From an uncultured Lachnospiraceae bacterium (GTDB lineage: Bacteria; Bacillota; Clostridia; Lachnospirales; Lachnospiraceae), in the NCBI GenBank assembly GCA_910588285.1, contig CAJUQB010000009.1, forward strand, positions 1 through 64,000: a DNA stretch of 64,000 bases, read 5' to 3'. Under the pieces are notes generated by a model. It was given only the letters and a program-made list of their open reading frames with translations, did not search any database and was not told the DNA's origin. Shown here piece after piece: positions 1 through 7,648 of the stretch. The position numbers and the translations under genes are program-made. Position 1 is the first letter of the stretch; the number at the start of each line of letters is the position of its first letter.

Positions 1-56
1 CTCCCACAACGTGTAACGCACAGCTGCCAGAAAGCAATTTTCAAACACGCTCTAGT

Positions 57-83
57 GCGCATTCCTGACCCGTGAAAAGTAAC
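57..83 (-). repeat. Dispersed intergenic repeat, copy 1
   Basis: These 27 bases recur identically near 61,201-61,227. Read on the minus strand the element begins GTTACTTTTCACGGGTC and continues into the core CAGGAATGCGC. A related core, CGGGACAGGAATGTGC, occurs twice in the 43-bp tandem repeat at 47,318-47,403. All copies are intergenic. Function unknown. Confidence 0.75.
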
Positions 84-110
84 TTGGTCGATTCACAATT
101 TCTGGCAGTC

Positions 111-135
111 AAAAACCCCGCTGCAAGCAACGGGG
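111..135 (-). terminator. Intrinsic terminator-like hairpin
   Basis: On the minus strand CCCCG (131-135) pairs with CGGGG (116-120), with an inner TGC/GCA pairing, and is followed by five T (115-111). It lies about 140 nt downstream of the spoIIID stop and could end that transcript. Confidence 0.55.
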
Positions 136-273
136 CATCCATCCTGAAGCGTCCCAAAGGGCGGGGTATTTGACTCTCACGGCAGCTGCCAAATGACTGC
201 AGGCAGTCACTTGGCTCATTGCTGGCAGGAATACCGATGGCTCTCATGGATTCAATTTTACAAAACCTCCTCC

Positions 274-528
274 CTATCCGTGTTGATGCAGATATTTCTC
301 TCTGGTGGCAAGGCCGCCCCGGATATGGCGTTCCGACTTGTTGACATCCAGCACCTTTCTGGCCTCCGCCGCCAGTGCAGGGCTGACCTGGGCAAGGCGC
401 TCTGTTACGTCCTTGTGCACCGTACTCTTGCTTATCCCGAATTTCCTGGCCGTCTGCCGGACAGTGGCATTTTCTTCAATAATGTAATTTGCAATCGCAA
501 TTGCCCGTTCTTCTATGTATCCTTTCAA
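274..528 (-). CDS. spoIIID: Stage III sporulation transcriptional regulator SpoIIID
   Basis: 84 residues, the usual length for SpoIIID, the small DNA-binding protein that works with sigma-E in the mother cell to activate and repress sporulation genes. The N-terminus (MKGYIEERAIAIANYIIEE) and the helix-turn-helix around residues 22-45, including GISKSTVHKDV, are typical of the family. The start is a TTG at 526-528, chosen because it gives the family-typical N-terminus and lies 5 nt after a GAGGGA ribosome binding site. That site sits in the 3' arm of a perfect 13-bp hairpin that also overlaps a sigma-E-like promoter (see separate entries). The upstream membrane-protein gene is transcribed in the same direction. 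Confidence 0.95.
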   Translation of the reverse strand: MKGYIEERAIAIANYIIEENATVRQTARKFGISKSTVHKDVTERLAQVSPALAAEARKVLDVNKSERHIRGGLATREKYLHQHG

Positions 529-532
529 GAAA

Positions 533-570
533 ATCCCTCATACATGCTTTTTTTACAATGTATGAGGGAT
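533..570 (-). terminator. Hairpin overlapping spoIIID ribosome binding site
   Basis: Perfect 13-bp inverted repeat: ATCCCTCATACAT (570-558) pairs with ATGTATGAGGGAT (545-533), with a 12-nt loop, followed by TTTC on the minus strand. In a transcript reading through from the upstream gene it could terminate and would hide the spoIIID ribosome binding site GAGGGA (539-534). A transcript starting near 550 lacks the 5' arm and cannot form it. Confidence 0.7.
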
Positions 571-585
571 CTGTCCTTATTATGC
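557..585 (-). promoter_or_regulatory. Putative sigma-E promoter of spoIIID
   Basis: Minus strand: -35-like GCATAAT (585-579), 14-bp spacer, -10-like CATACATT (564-557). The -10 matches the known sigma-E consensus CATACAnT and the -35 matches six of seven positions of kmATATT. spoIIID is a sigma-E target in studied sporeformers. The predicted start near 550 falls in the loop of the overlapping hairpin. Confidence 0.6.
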
Positions 586-1519
586 CTGTTTCCCCGCAAC
601 TTCTCCAAACTGCTCCTTCTCCCGGGAAATCCTTATATTGATGGCTGCCAGGTTCCTCTGATTCTTCTCCCCGGACATATATTGAGAGAACCCGGAGATA
701 CTCCCCCCAATCTCCCATCTCCTCCTGTTAAATACCCGCCAGCCCCACCGCCAGCAGGCCCCCATCACAGCAACCTGCAAAACCGCTGCTGCCGCCGGAA
801 AGCCCTGGCCGAAATACCAATTGCTGCGCCTGTACATCTTCCAGCTTCCCGGAAGCCAGCAGGCCGTATAGAGCAACTCCACACCCATGTACAGGGACAG
901 GGCTTCGATAAACACCATAGGAAAACAGCTGTTCCAGGATAAAGGGAAATGCAATGACAATATATTTGTTTTTGCTGAGTATCGAAACTGCCAGGCACAG
1001 TAACCCCCAGGGCACCGAAGCTGTCAGAAATAAAAGGATATTGACCGCCAAAAGCCTCCACAGCTGTTCTGTATAAAACCATGGTTCAAAACAGCTCCCT
1101 TCATAACAGCTCAAAAGTCCGGCGCCGTGATAAAACCCTGCCCCGCAGGCCACTCCAGCCAGCAAATACAGGCACAGGGCCCCCGCGAATACCAGCACGC
1201 AGGACAGGATCGCTGCAAATGCATTAGACAGATAATAGGAACGCTTGCTGCAGCGGATCAAGTTATAATAGATGCTTTTCTTTTCCAACTCCTCCACATA
1301 AAAGAACGCAAAGGGGATCAATGTAACAATGGGAATCAGCACATGGGCAATGCCCACTGTAGTTGTTACTACATACAGATACGGAAGCGATACCGAAGGG
1401 TTGTCCCTGGCTGCCAGCAGATCCTCCCAGGCTCCGGCTACCATGATAGCTGCATACAGAACCACAGTTCCCCAGAATACACGGCTGCCAAGTATCCGCT
1501 TCATCCTTATTCCAAACAT
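580..1519 (-). pseudogene. ABC-2-like membrane protein, frameshifted
   Basis: Polytopic membrane protein starting MFGIRMKRILGSRVFWG at 1519, after a GGAGGAG ribosome binding site. It has about six hydrophobic segments and resembles ABC-2 type permeases. The reading frame breaks near the A4 run at 922-925 (T4 on the coding strand). Before it the sense frame reads FPFILEQLF; after it the continuing transmembrane segment (FIEALSLYMGVELLYTACW) is in the next frame and ends at 580. Removing one T restores a single protein of about 312 residues. It follows the BlaI/M56 pair and is probably in the same operon. Whether the break is a true mutation or a sequence error cannot be decided here. The precise substrate is unknown. 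Confidence 0.65.
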
Positions 1520-1565
1520 CCTTTTCTCCTCCTTAGCTTCACATTTCTCAAGCCCTGATACTCCA

Positions 1566-2940
1566 TCACTCTGCCCTTTCTCCCAGGCCGCAGAGCCCGT
1601 ATACTTCCACAGAAGCTTCATAGTCGTTCTGAATAAAAAAACGGTAATCTCCGGCTCCCTCCAGCTCCGAAACCGGGATATCCCAACCGAGCCCAACCCG
1701 CTCTGTAAAATAAGCTCTGCGCTCGGAAGGCATGATCACCCCGTTCTTAAGTAACATCTCCCCATCACTCTGACGAAAAGACAAATGAAGGGTCTGTTCC
1801 TCCTGGGCCGAAAATACTTCTGTCAGCAACATGGTCTTTCCCTCCACTGTCCACCAGATGTTCTCCACAGACCATTCAATATTCCGCATCTGGCCGTATA
1901 CCACCTGGTAATTGTCAGATACTCCGTCATCCATCTGAAGCTCCACAGGCTCCACAGGCAGCCCCGCCGCTTCCTCTGTCTCACCGGCTGCCCCGGCCAA
2001 GCCACCATAGATACCGGATATCCGTCTTGACTCCGACAGCACCAGCACACATACCGTCAGCACTGCCATCCCCACCGGTTTTTGCTTTGTGCGGCTTAAC
2101 CGCTTCATATGCTCCACCCGCTTCATCAGTTCGCGTTGCCCCTTTGCCAGATAAGATGTAAACACTACCCTTCCGAAAGCTGCCCGTTCCTCCATATCAA
2201 GGATATGACGAAAATAGACAATGGGGCTATCCTCCCAGACACAGGCCCGTTGGTCGCAGGCATATTCGCTCCACTGGCTCACAAAGCGGCTCAGCTGCCA
2301 GGCCAGGGGATTAAAATACTGTGTCACAACCACCAGCACCGCAAGATATTTCCAAAAAATATCCCCCTGCTTGTAGTGAGTCAGCTCGTGGAGGAACACC
2401 GTCCATAGCTCCCCCTGGGCATACTGTCCCACCGGAATCACCACCCGGCAGCGGATCAGCCCCATAAATTCCGCTGTTTCCGCCTGATAGTTCTGGTACA
2501 GCCGGATCCTGCCCGCAGGAATCCCAAGCTCTGTGCAGGTGTCTTCAAACAACTGCTGTTTCCAGACTTCGCAGGGAAAATTCCGTTTGTTCCAACCATG
2601 GAGCCCATATGCCTGACGCCCAAAATACACACATCGCCAGGGCGCCACTTGCCCACAGCACAAAGAGCACAAGCCAGGCACTGGGAAACTCCGGCGCGGC
2701 TGCGAGAAAAATCCCAAAACACCTGCTAAGCTTTGGACAGCATGCCTCCACCGCATAAATAGCCGGAAAGAGAAACAGCACAGCCACCATCCTCAGTCCG
2801 GCGCAATACCACCGGAAATACCCATATTCCTCCAGGCGGCGTCCAAAGGCATCCCAGAGCATCAGTGCAATGCTGCCTGTCATGGTAGTAAATAGCAGAG
2901 CTCCTAAAAATTTATACATCCAACTCGTGATCCCAATCAT
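1566..2940 (-). pseudogene. M56-family (BlaR1/MecR1-like) sensor peptidase, frameshifted
   Basis: Membrane zinc metallopeptidase of the BlaR1/MecR1 type, which senses a signal and relieves BlaI-family repression. The N-terminal part (2940 to about 2550) encodes hydrophobic helices starting MIGITSWMYKFLGALLF. The downstream frame encodes the peptidase domain with the HELTH zinc motif followed by a membrane segment and an extracytoplasmic tail to 1566. The two halves are in different frames, with the shift somewhere in 2545-2640, where short A runs occur on the plus strand (2547-2549 and 2577-2580). The ATG overlaps the end of the BlaI gene by 29 nt, suggesting translational coupling. The tail lacks a recognisable penicillin-binding sensor domain, so a beta-lactam role is not implied. 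Confidence 0.75.
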
Positions 2941-3319
2941 CCAAATATCCTCTTATTTTATCCCGCTCTTCCCTGGAGAGCGTCGATGCCTGAAACATCG
3001 TACAGATCAGGTCGGCAGCACTGCCGTTATACCAGAAATCCGCCTGCTTCTGCAGCTGTGCTGCCTTGTATGCCTTCTCATCCTTCAAGGCGTGTACATA
3101 AGCATTCTTCTTAATCCGGTAGGTTCTGACAAAGCCCTTGTCCGAAAGCATCACCAGGAAAGTTCGCACGGTAGTAGGGGCATAATCCTTGCCAAAACGG
3201 TTCCGCAGGATCTGCCGAAGCTCCATAACAGAGAGATCCTCCTCTGCCTCCCAGACTGCTTTCATAATCACAGCCTCACACGCAGTAAGATCCCTGTCCT
3301 CTTCCATCTCAAAATTCAT
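2912..3319 (-). CDS. BlaI/MecI/CopY-family transcriptional repressor
   Basis: 135 residues with the N-terminal winged helix typical of BlaI/MecI repressors (LTACEAVIMKAVWEAEEDLS, then TTVRTFLVMLSDKGFV) and a C-terminal dimerisation region. It is the first gene of an apparent operon with an M56 sensor peptidase and an ABC-2-like permease. The promoter immediately upstream carries two inverted repeats that fit autoregulation. The partner peptidase would cleave or signal to this repressor in the BlaI/BlaR1 paradigm; the inducing signal here is unknown. Confidence 0.9.
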   Translation of the reverse strand: MNFEMEEDRDLTACEAVIMKAVWEAEEDLSVMELRQILRNRFGKDYAPTTVRTFLVMLSDKGFVRTYRIKKNAYVHALKDEKAYKAAQLQKQADFWYNGSAADLICTMFQASTLSREERDKIRGYLDDWDHELDV

Positions 3320-3338
3320 TTTCTCCCTGTCCCTTCTG

Positions 3339-3383
3339 TAGTTATTTATAACTATTATACTACATTCATAGTTGTATTGTCAA
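3339..3383 (-). promoter_or_regulatory. BlaI-type operon promoter and operator
   Basis: Minus strand: TTGACA (3383-3378), 18-bp spacer, TATAAT (3359-3354). The spacer contains ACTATGAATGTAGT, a BlaI-like dyad, and just downstream of the -10 lies a perfect dyad TAGTTATTTATAACTA (3339-3354). Both sites are placed to block polymerase, consistent with autorepression by the adjacent BlaI-family protein. Confidence 0.7.
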
Positions 3384-3412
3384 GAAAAAAAGGATCCGTT
3401 TACCGGATCCTC
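3384..3412 (-). terminator. Intrinsic terminator of NUDIX gene
   Basis: AGGATCCG/CGGATCCT 8-bp stem with a 5-nt loop followed by seven T on the minus strand. The stem overlaps the stop codon of the NUDIX gene (3400-3402), so translation reaches into the terminator. It lies directly before the BlaI promoter. Confidence 0.8.
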
Positions 3413-3876
3413 TTTCCATCCAGAACTGCCTCCAGAAGCACGCCCTTCTCATACACCAGCTTCAATGAGAAAAATGGGGCCTCCTCCCACAGCAGCCGGA
3501 AGAAAATCTTGTCCCCCTCCCACAGCTTAAGCTCTTCGATGCGGGACTGTTCCACCCACTCCAGCCGGCCTTCCTCGCAGTCCTTCAGTTGTCCCTCAAA
3601 CTCCTCTGACGTGTAGAGGCACATATATTCGATGGGATAGTCGTCGCAGATAAAGGTCACCATCCCGCGGAACCGCCAGCTTAACAGCGTCAGTCCCGTC
3701 TCCTCCTTCACCTCCCGCAGAAGGCAGTCCTCCGGGCTCTCCCCAGCCTCGAAATGGCCGCCTACGCCAATCCATTTATCCTTATTCACATCATGTTTCT
3801 TCACTGTGCGATGGAGCATCAGGTACTTGTCCCTTTGCTGGATATAGCACAGTGTTGTTAAGGGCGACCGTTCCAT
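3400..3876 (-). CDS. NUDIX hydrolase (MutT-like)
   Basis: 158 residues from the ATG at 3876, which follows a GGAAAGGGAG ribosome binding site. The longer open frame upstream runs through tandem repeats and is not credible. The NUDIX box is clear: GGHFEAGESPED, then REVKEETGL. This family hydrolyses nucleoside diphosphates linked to another moiety. The region after the box resembles 8-oxo-dGTP diphosphatases of Firmicutes, so a house-cleaning nucleotide pyrophosphatase role is likely but not proven. It appears to be monocistronic, ending in its own terminator. Confidence 0.88.
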   Translation of the reverse strand: MERSPLTTLCYIQQRDKYLMLHRTVKKHDVNKDKWIGVGGHFEAGESPEDCLLREVKEETGLTLLSWRFRGMVTFICDDYPIEYMCLYTSEEFEGQLKDCEEGRLEWVEQSRIEELKLWEGDKIFFRLLWEEAPFFSLKLVYEKGVLLEAVLDGKRIR

Positions 3877-3898
3877 TTTTCTCCCTTTCCTTCTATGT

Positions 3899-4028
3899 AC
3901 TTCTGCTCTGATACTTCTGACATAATACGCCATGCACTTCTGCTCTGATGTTTCTGACATAATACGCCATGCACTTCTGCTCTGATGTTTCTGACATACG
4001 CCATGCACTTCTGCTCTGATACTTCTGC
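3899..4028. repeat. 37-bp tandem minisatellite, about 3.5 copies
   Basis: Copies begin at 3899, 3936, 3973 and 4007 with ACTTCTGCTCTGAT; the period is 37, 37 and 34 (the third unit lost 3 bp). The last copy is partial. The array sits between the NlpC/P60 gene and the NUDIX start. The period is not a multiple of three and the copies are nearly identical, so recent slippage or duplication is likely. Confidence 0.9.
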
Positions 4029-4036
4029 GCCGTCTT

Positions 4037-5524
4037 CTACAGCACGCGCCTTACTGACAGGATCGTCCGGTAGGTTGCACTCCCCGTCTTGATGCCGCCT
4101 GCAGGATAAGGCGCCGAATTGCTGGCATGTACAATCTGCCCGTTGCCCATGTAGATGGCTACATGGCCGCTGTAGCAGATAATATCCCCTGCCTGGGCAT
4201 TTTCATAGCTGACCTCCTTGCCGGAATTGATCTGGTCATAGGAGACGCGGGGCAGCTTGATCCCAAAATGGCCGAATACCTGCTGCACAAAGGCGCTGCA
4301 GTCAATTCCATTGTTGATATCTGTACCGCCGTACACATAGGGATTGCCGATATACTGACAGGCATAGCTTACCACGTCACTGCCGCTGACACCGGTGGTA
4401 AAGGGCGGGTTCTTACCGCCGCTCTCATCCGGCTTCTTATCATTGTTCCCCTCCGAGCCGGTATTGGAATCATTTCCATTGGAATTACTGCCGGTATTTC
4501 CCTGGTTGTTATTATCTCCATTCGCGCCGGTATTCGTATTGCTGCCTTTATCCGTATTGTTTGTAGTATTGTTGTTGGAAGTATTATTATTTGCGCTATT
4601 ATTGCTGGAGGTATTGTTGTTGGAAGCGCTGTCATTTGATTGATTATTGTTCTTATTGCTATTAGCAGCTGCAAGAGCCTCCTGCTCTCTTTTCCTCTTC
4701 TCCTCCTCCTCTTTCTTCTTGCGCTCCTCCTCCAAACGCTTCTCTTCCTTGCGGATGATATCGTTCTGCTCCTTGATGGTTTCCTGATACTGGGCAGCCA
4801 GGTCATGGGCAGTCGCCAGCTTTGTGTCAAAGTCCGCCATCTGCCCCCGCTTCTCCTCCAGCATGGCCTCATAGCGAAGCTGTTCCTCCTGGAAATTGGC
4901 CTGAAGCTCCTCCATCTCTGCAATCTCGTACTCCACCTGGGTCTTGAGCTCCGCCACCTGAAGCTTAATATTCTGATAGGTTACCAGAAGCTCCCTGTCA
5001 TAGTCGTAAACCTCATTGTAATATTCCACCCGGTTCAGAAGCTCCGTAATGCTTTTGGACTCCAGGATCGCTGTGAGGACAGCCGTGTCCCCCCGCTCAT
5101 ACATAAAGCGGATCCGCTTCTTCATGGCCTGGTACTGCGCTTCCTCGTCTGCCTGGGCCTGAGCCAGCTCCTCCTCCCGCTGTGCCAGCTCTGCCTCCTT
5201 GTTCTGCAGGTCAACCTCCAGAATGTTCAGGCTAAGGATTACCTGTACAAGCTCCGCATCCAGCGCATTGATCTCATTCTGAAGCTCCCCCTGCCTGGCC
5301 TGGATCTGGTTGATGTTCTGATTTACCGAGTCCAGCTCGTTCTGGGCTTCATTTTTTTTATCATTGGCATTCTTGATGGTTTCGGCAGCTACCTGCGCCC
5401 CCTGGCTCAATCCCATCAGCAAGGCCAACAGCAGGCTGATCTGGCACAGGCGCCTCCGTCTCCTCTTCCATGATAAAGCTTCCCTATCGGGTTTTTTAGA
5501 TTTATTTTTATCTGCGTATCTCAT
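4037..5524 (-). CDS. NlpC/P60 peptidoglycan endopeptidase with coiled coil
   Basis: 495 residues from the ATG at 5524, preceded by GGAGGGTAAC. A basic N-terminus and hydrophobic signal segment (SLLLALLMGLSQG) are followed by a long coiled coil (roughly residues 50-290, CwlO-like), an Asn/Ser/Gly-rich low-complexity linker (about 295-375) and a C-terminal NlpC/P60 domain. The catalytic Cys is in GIDCSAFVQQVFG and the His in GHVAIYMGNG. The architecture is that of secreted D,L-endopeptidases of the CwlO/PcsB type that cut peptide cross-links during cell growth. The linker is encoded by a repetitive AAT/AAC-rich stretch. It is transcribed alone or with upstream genes on the same strand. Confidence 0.92.
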   Translation of the reverse strand: MRYADKNKSKKPDREALSWKRRRRRLCQISLLLALLMGLSQGAQVAAETIKNANDKKNEAQNELDSVNQNINQIQARQGELQNEINALDAELVQVILSLNILEVDLQNKEAELAQREEELAQAQADEEAQYQAMKKRIRFMYERGDTAVLTAILESKSITELLNRVEYYNEVYDYDRELLVTYQNIKLQVAELKTQVEYEIAEMEELQANFQEEQLRYEAMLEEKRGQMADFDTKLATAHDLAAQYQETIKEQNDIIRKEEKRLEEERKKKEEEEKRKREQEALAAANSNKNNNQSNDSASNNNTSSNNSANNNTSNNNTTNNTDKGSNTNTGANGDNNNQGNTGSNSNGNDSNTGSEGNNDKKPDESGGKNPPFTTGVSGSDVVSYACQYIGNPYVYGGTDINNGIDCSAFVQQVFGHFGIKLPRVSYDQINSGKEVSYENAQAGDIICYSGHVAIYMGNGQIVHASNSAPYPAGGIKTGSATYRTILSVRRVL

Positions 5525-5635
5525 GTTACCCTCCAAATATTGCATGCGTAGTAGATTTAGTATAACATCTATATACTCCCGTGGCAACCGTTATCTGGGG
5601 TTTTTTCCCTGTTTTTTCGCCTTTATTCGGGGTTT

Positions 5636-7195
5636 TTACCCTACCTTTTTTATGATCAGAATTTTTTCGCCGCCCTTTAAGATATCATCGGCGAGATGAT
5701 TGGTTTCCTTAATATCTGATATGGTGGTATAATTTTCCTTTGCAATATCCCACAGGCGGTCCCCGGCCCTTCCGATATAGCCGATGATCCCCGGGCTCTC
5801 CTGGAGCTGTTCCAGGTTCAGGGGCTCCTCCCCAACATTCACCAGCCGCTGGGCCGGGTTCTGCTCAAATACAATGGCAGAAAGCCCGATGACTGCCTTC
5901 ACCTCCACCTGGGTTCCCTCCAGCATCACGGTTGTCATCTGCTCCAAGGAGCATTCCAGCTGATATCTACACTGGGGAGTCATTCCCGGCGCCTCCACCA
6001 TGTGATGGAAAGGAATTGTCTCCCGCAGGGAGGACAAGGGCATGCGGTCGTCCGCCGTAATATACAGGATCTGCACAGCCAGCGTTCCCTCTACCACCAG
6101 TCCGTCCTGTGTAACCTCCACCTGATCAATGGCCACGGCCCCCTCTCCGGTACACAGCTGCAGGATCCCCTCCTGGTTCTCCCCAACAGCCACCCGCTGG
6201 GACACCTTGCATTTTGATGCATTTTTCATAAGCAGGCGCTCAAATACCGTGGGGACAAACTCCGGCAGAAGCTGGCTGTGGATGCTGTATACATCCTCCA
6301 AAAGCTGTATCTGCTCCTCCTGATAAATGCGGATATCAAGATCCAGCACCAGCTCCAGATGAAGCATCCGCTCCTCCCCGTCATAGTCCGGCTTGGGCTC
6401 CAGCTCCACGGCCGCAACAGCATGGGACAGATCCAGAAGCTGATCCTCGTTGGCCCCGCCGCACTCCACGGCACCCGTAAAGGGCAGGGAGGTTTCCAGC
6501 CATTCCAGGCGGCCTTCCTCCTCCTCTCCCAGATACAGCACAAATACCATGGCCTCGCCCTTGATGGCAATCTGATTTTCGGAAAGACGCGTCTCCACCC
6601 CCCGCAGCTGCACGCTTTTCCAAAGTACCTGCCGGATATTGGGCTTGTTGGAGGGAAGCATGATCTCCTCCTTGTAACGCCAGGTATCCTTTCTGGCCTC
6701 TGTCAGCTGCAAGATCGTGTGGGTCTTCTCCAGTGTCTCCATTCCCTCTTCCGCCTGTGCGCCCACGGCAGCCTCCACCTCCTGCAGCTCATCCACCGCA
6801 GCCAGAAGCTGTACCAGAGCCCGCACACTGAGCTTGCGGGAATTGATCATGCTTACCGACAGATCCTCCACCTGCCAGCGCACTCTGGCCGTGTCATACT
6901 CGTCAATGCTGTCAATGGCCAGACTCTCCTGAAAGGGAATCTCTCCGCTGAAGCTGTCAACCTTGTGCTCCTCACTGTCGCTGCGATACAGGATCTGGAA
7001 TCTCAGCACACCCTTGAGCCAGATATGACCAGCCGTGAGGGTCGTCTCCTCCAGCTTGATCTCGCCCCGCTCCTGAATCAAACGGATCACATCCGGCTTA
7101 CTGTCCGGCACATTAAAATCATCATCCAATGTAATTTGGCTAAATGCCCTGCCCTTCTGGCAGTCCTGATGTATGTACTTTTTTGTTAATTCCAC
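5636..7195 (-). CDS. SipL-like spore coat morphogenetic protein (SPOCS/DUF3794 and LysM)
   Basis: 519 residues from a GTG at 7195. It contains SPOCS/DUF3794 modules; the N-terminal signature ITLDDDFNVPDSKPDVIRLI is typical. A C-terminal LysM-like domain (GDRLWDIAKENYTT) covers about the last 50 residues. SipL of Clostridioides difficile has the same plan and binds SpoIVA through its LysM domain to anchor the coat around the forespore. In-frame ATGs at 7231 and 7213 lie inside the hairpin of the veg terminator and upstream of or near a predicted sigma-E-like start, so I prefer the GTG, which gives the usual VELTKK N-terminus and has GGGAGAG 9 nt upstream. Assignment to the SipL role rather than a paralogue is inferred. 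Confidence 0.85.
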   Translation of the reverse strand: MELTKKYIHQDCQKGRAFSQITLDDDFNVPDSKPDVIRLIQERGEIKLEETTLTAGHIWLKGVLRFQILYRSDSEEHKVDSFSGEIPFQESLAIDSIDEYDTARVRWQVEDLSVSMINSRKLSVRALVQLLAAVDELQEVEAAVGAQAEEGMETLEKTHTILQLTEARKDTWRYKEEIMLPSNKPNIRQVLWKSVQLRGVETRLSENQIAIKGEAMVFVLYLGEEEEGRLEWLETSLPFTGAVECGGANEDQLLDLSHAVAAVELEPKPDYDGEERMLHLELVLDLDIRIYQEEQIQLLEDVYSIHSQLLPEFVPTVFERLLMKNASKCKVSQRVAVGENQEGILQLCTGEGAVAIDQVEVTQDGLVVEGTLAVQILYITADDRMPLSSLRETIPFHHMVEAPGMTPQCRYQLECSLEQMTTVMLEGTQVEVKAVIGLSAIVFEQNPAQRLVNVGEEPLNLEQLQESPGIIGYIGRAGDRLWDIAKENYTTISDIKETNHLADDILKGGEKILIIKKVG

Positions 7196-7198
7196 AAG

Positions 7199-7254
7199 AA
7201 AAAACTCTCCCATCCGGAAACTTTGTTTCATTCTATTCCGGAAGGAAGAGTTTT
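7199..7254 (-). terminator. Terminator of veg overlapping the SipL-like gene start region
   Basis: Minus strand: AAAACTCTTCCTTCCGGA (7254-7237) pairs with TCCGGATGGGAGAGTTTT (7218-7201) with two mismatches, followed by a run of six T (7204-7199). The 3' arm contains GGGAGAG, the likely ribosome binding site of the next gene. Confidence 0.75.
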
Positions 7255-7258
7255 ATTC
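7230..7258 (-). promoter_or_regulatory. Weak sigma-E-like promoter of the SipL-like gene
   Basis: Minus strand: GAATAAA (7258-7252), 14-bp spacer, AATAGAAT (7237-7230). This matches five of seven and six of eight positions of the sigma-E consensus. A start near 7223 would fall in the terminator loop, as seen for spoIIID. Weak on its own; supported mainly by position. Confidence 0.35.
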
Positions 7259-7261
7259 CTA

Positions 7262-7510
7262 TTAACACAATTTCATTCGTATATCTTTTGTCAAAATATC
7301 CGCATAGCTGAAGGATAACAGCTGAGGGGGATTCTCCTGCTCCTCGTCATTGACAAGAACCGTGAATACACAGGGGTAAGCTCCCTGGATAATGCCCTTC
7401 TGTACATCTACCCGGTGTCTCCCCCGGTCCAGTTGAATCATGACCTTACTTCCCAGCTGCTGAAGAACGGATGCACGTACTTTGTTGATGTTCATTTGTT
7501 GTTCTGTCAT
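7262..7510 (-). CDS. veg: Veg family protein
   Basis: 82 residues from the ATG at 7510, which follows GAGGTGAAGAGC. The sequence (INKVRASVLQQLGSKVMIQL, GRHRVDVQKGIIQGAYPCVF) is characteristic of the conserved Firmicutes Veg protein. In Bacillus subtilis Veg stimulates biofilm matrix gene expression; its role elsewhere is unclear. It has its own strong terminator and is followed by the SipL-like spore gene, as commonly seen in Clostridia. Confidence 0.92.
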   Translation of the reverse strand: MTEQQMNINKVRASVLQQLGSKVMIQLDRGRHRVDVQKGIIQGAYPCVFTVLVNDEEQENPPQLLSFSYADILTKDIRMKLC

Positions 7511-7619
7511 GCTCTTCACCTCATCTCTCGCTATTACAACTAAATTCAGTTTATCACTGTGCTAAAGCATTGTCAAACCCTTTTACAATATTTGGTGATT
7601 TTTTCTTATTTAAAAGACA

Positions 7620-7648
7620 AAAACAACTAAATATGGTATACTTTTACT
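7620..7648 (+). promoter_or_regulatory. Extended -10 promoter giving a leaderless dinB mRNA
   Basis: TGG-TATACT, with the -10 at 7637-7642, lies only 6 nt before the dinB ATG. A weak AAGACA sits 17 nt upstream of the -10. The predicted transcription start coincides with the A of the ATG, and no ribosome binding site is present between -10 and ATG. Confidence 0.5.

Larger units (their letters stand above)
1..273. other. Intergenic region downstream of spoIIID with repeat and terminator
   Basis: No convincing gene. An open frame on the minus strand (41-247) has no ribosome binding site and runs through a terminator hairpin, so I do not call it. The stretch holds one copy of a dispersed repeat (57-83) and a terminator-like hairpin (111-135). 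The left part continues beyond the window edge. Confidence 0.5.

Noticed and set aside
41-247. 68-codon minus-strand frame downstream of spoIIID
   Set aside because: No ribosome binding site, and it passes through a terminator hairpin and a dispersed repeat. Treated as part of repeat sequence.
193-942. 249-codon plus-strand open frame at the left end
   Set aside because: It lies antisense to spoIIID and the membrane protein, lacks a family-like sequence and is rich in Pro/Leu as expected for an antisense shadow.
3899-4028. Possible CRISPR array
   Set aside because: The 37-bp repeats are directly tandem without unique spacers, and no cas gene is present.
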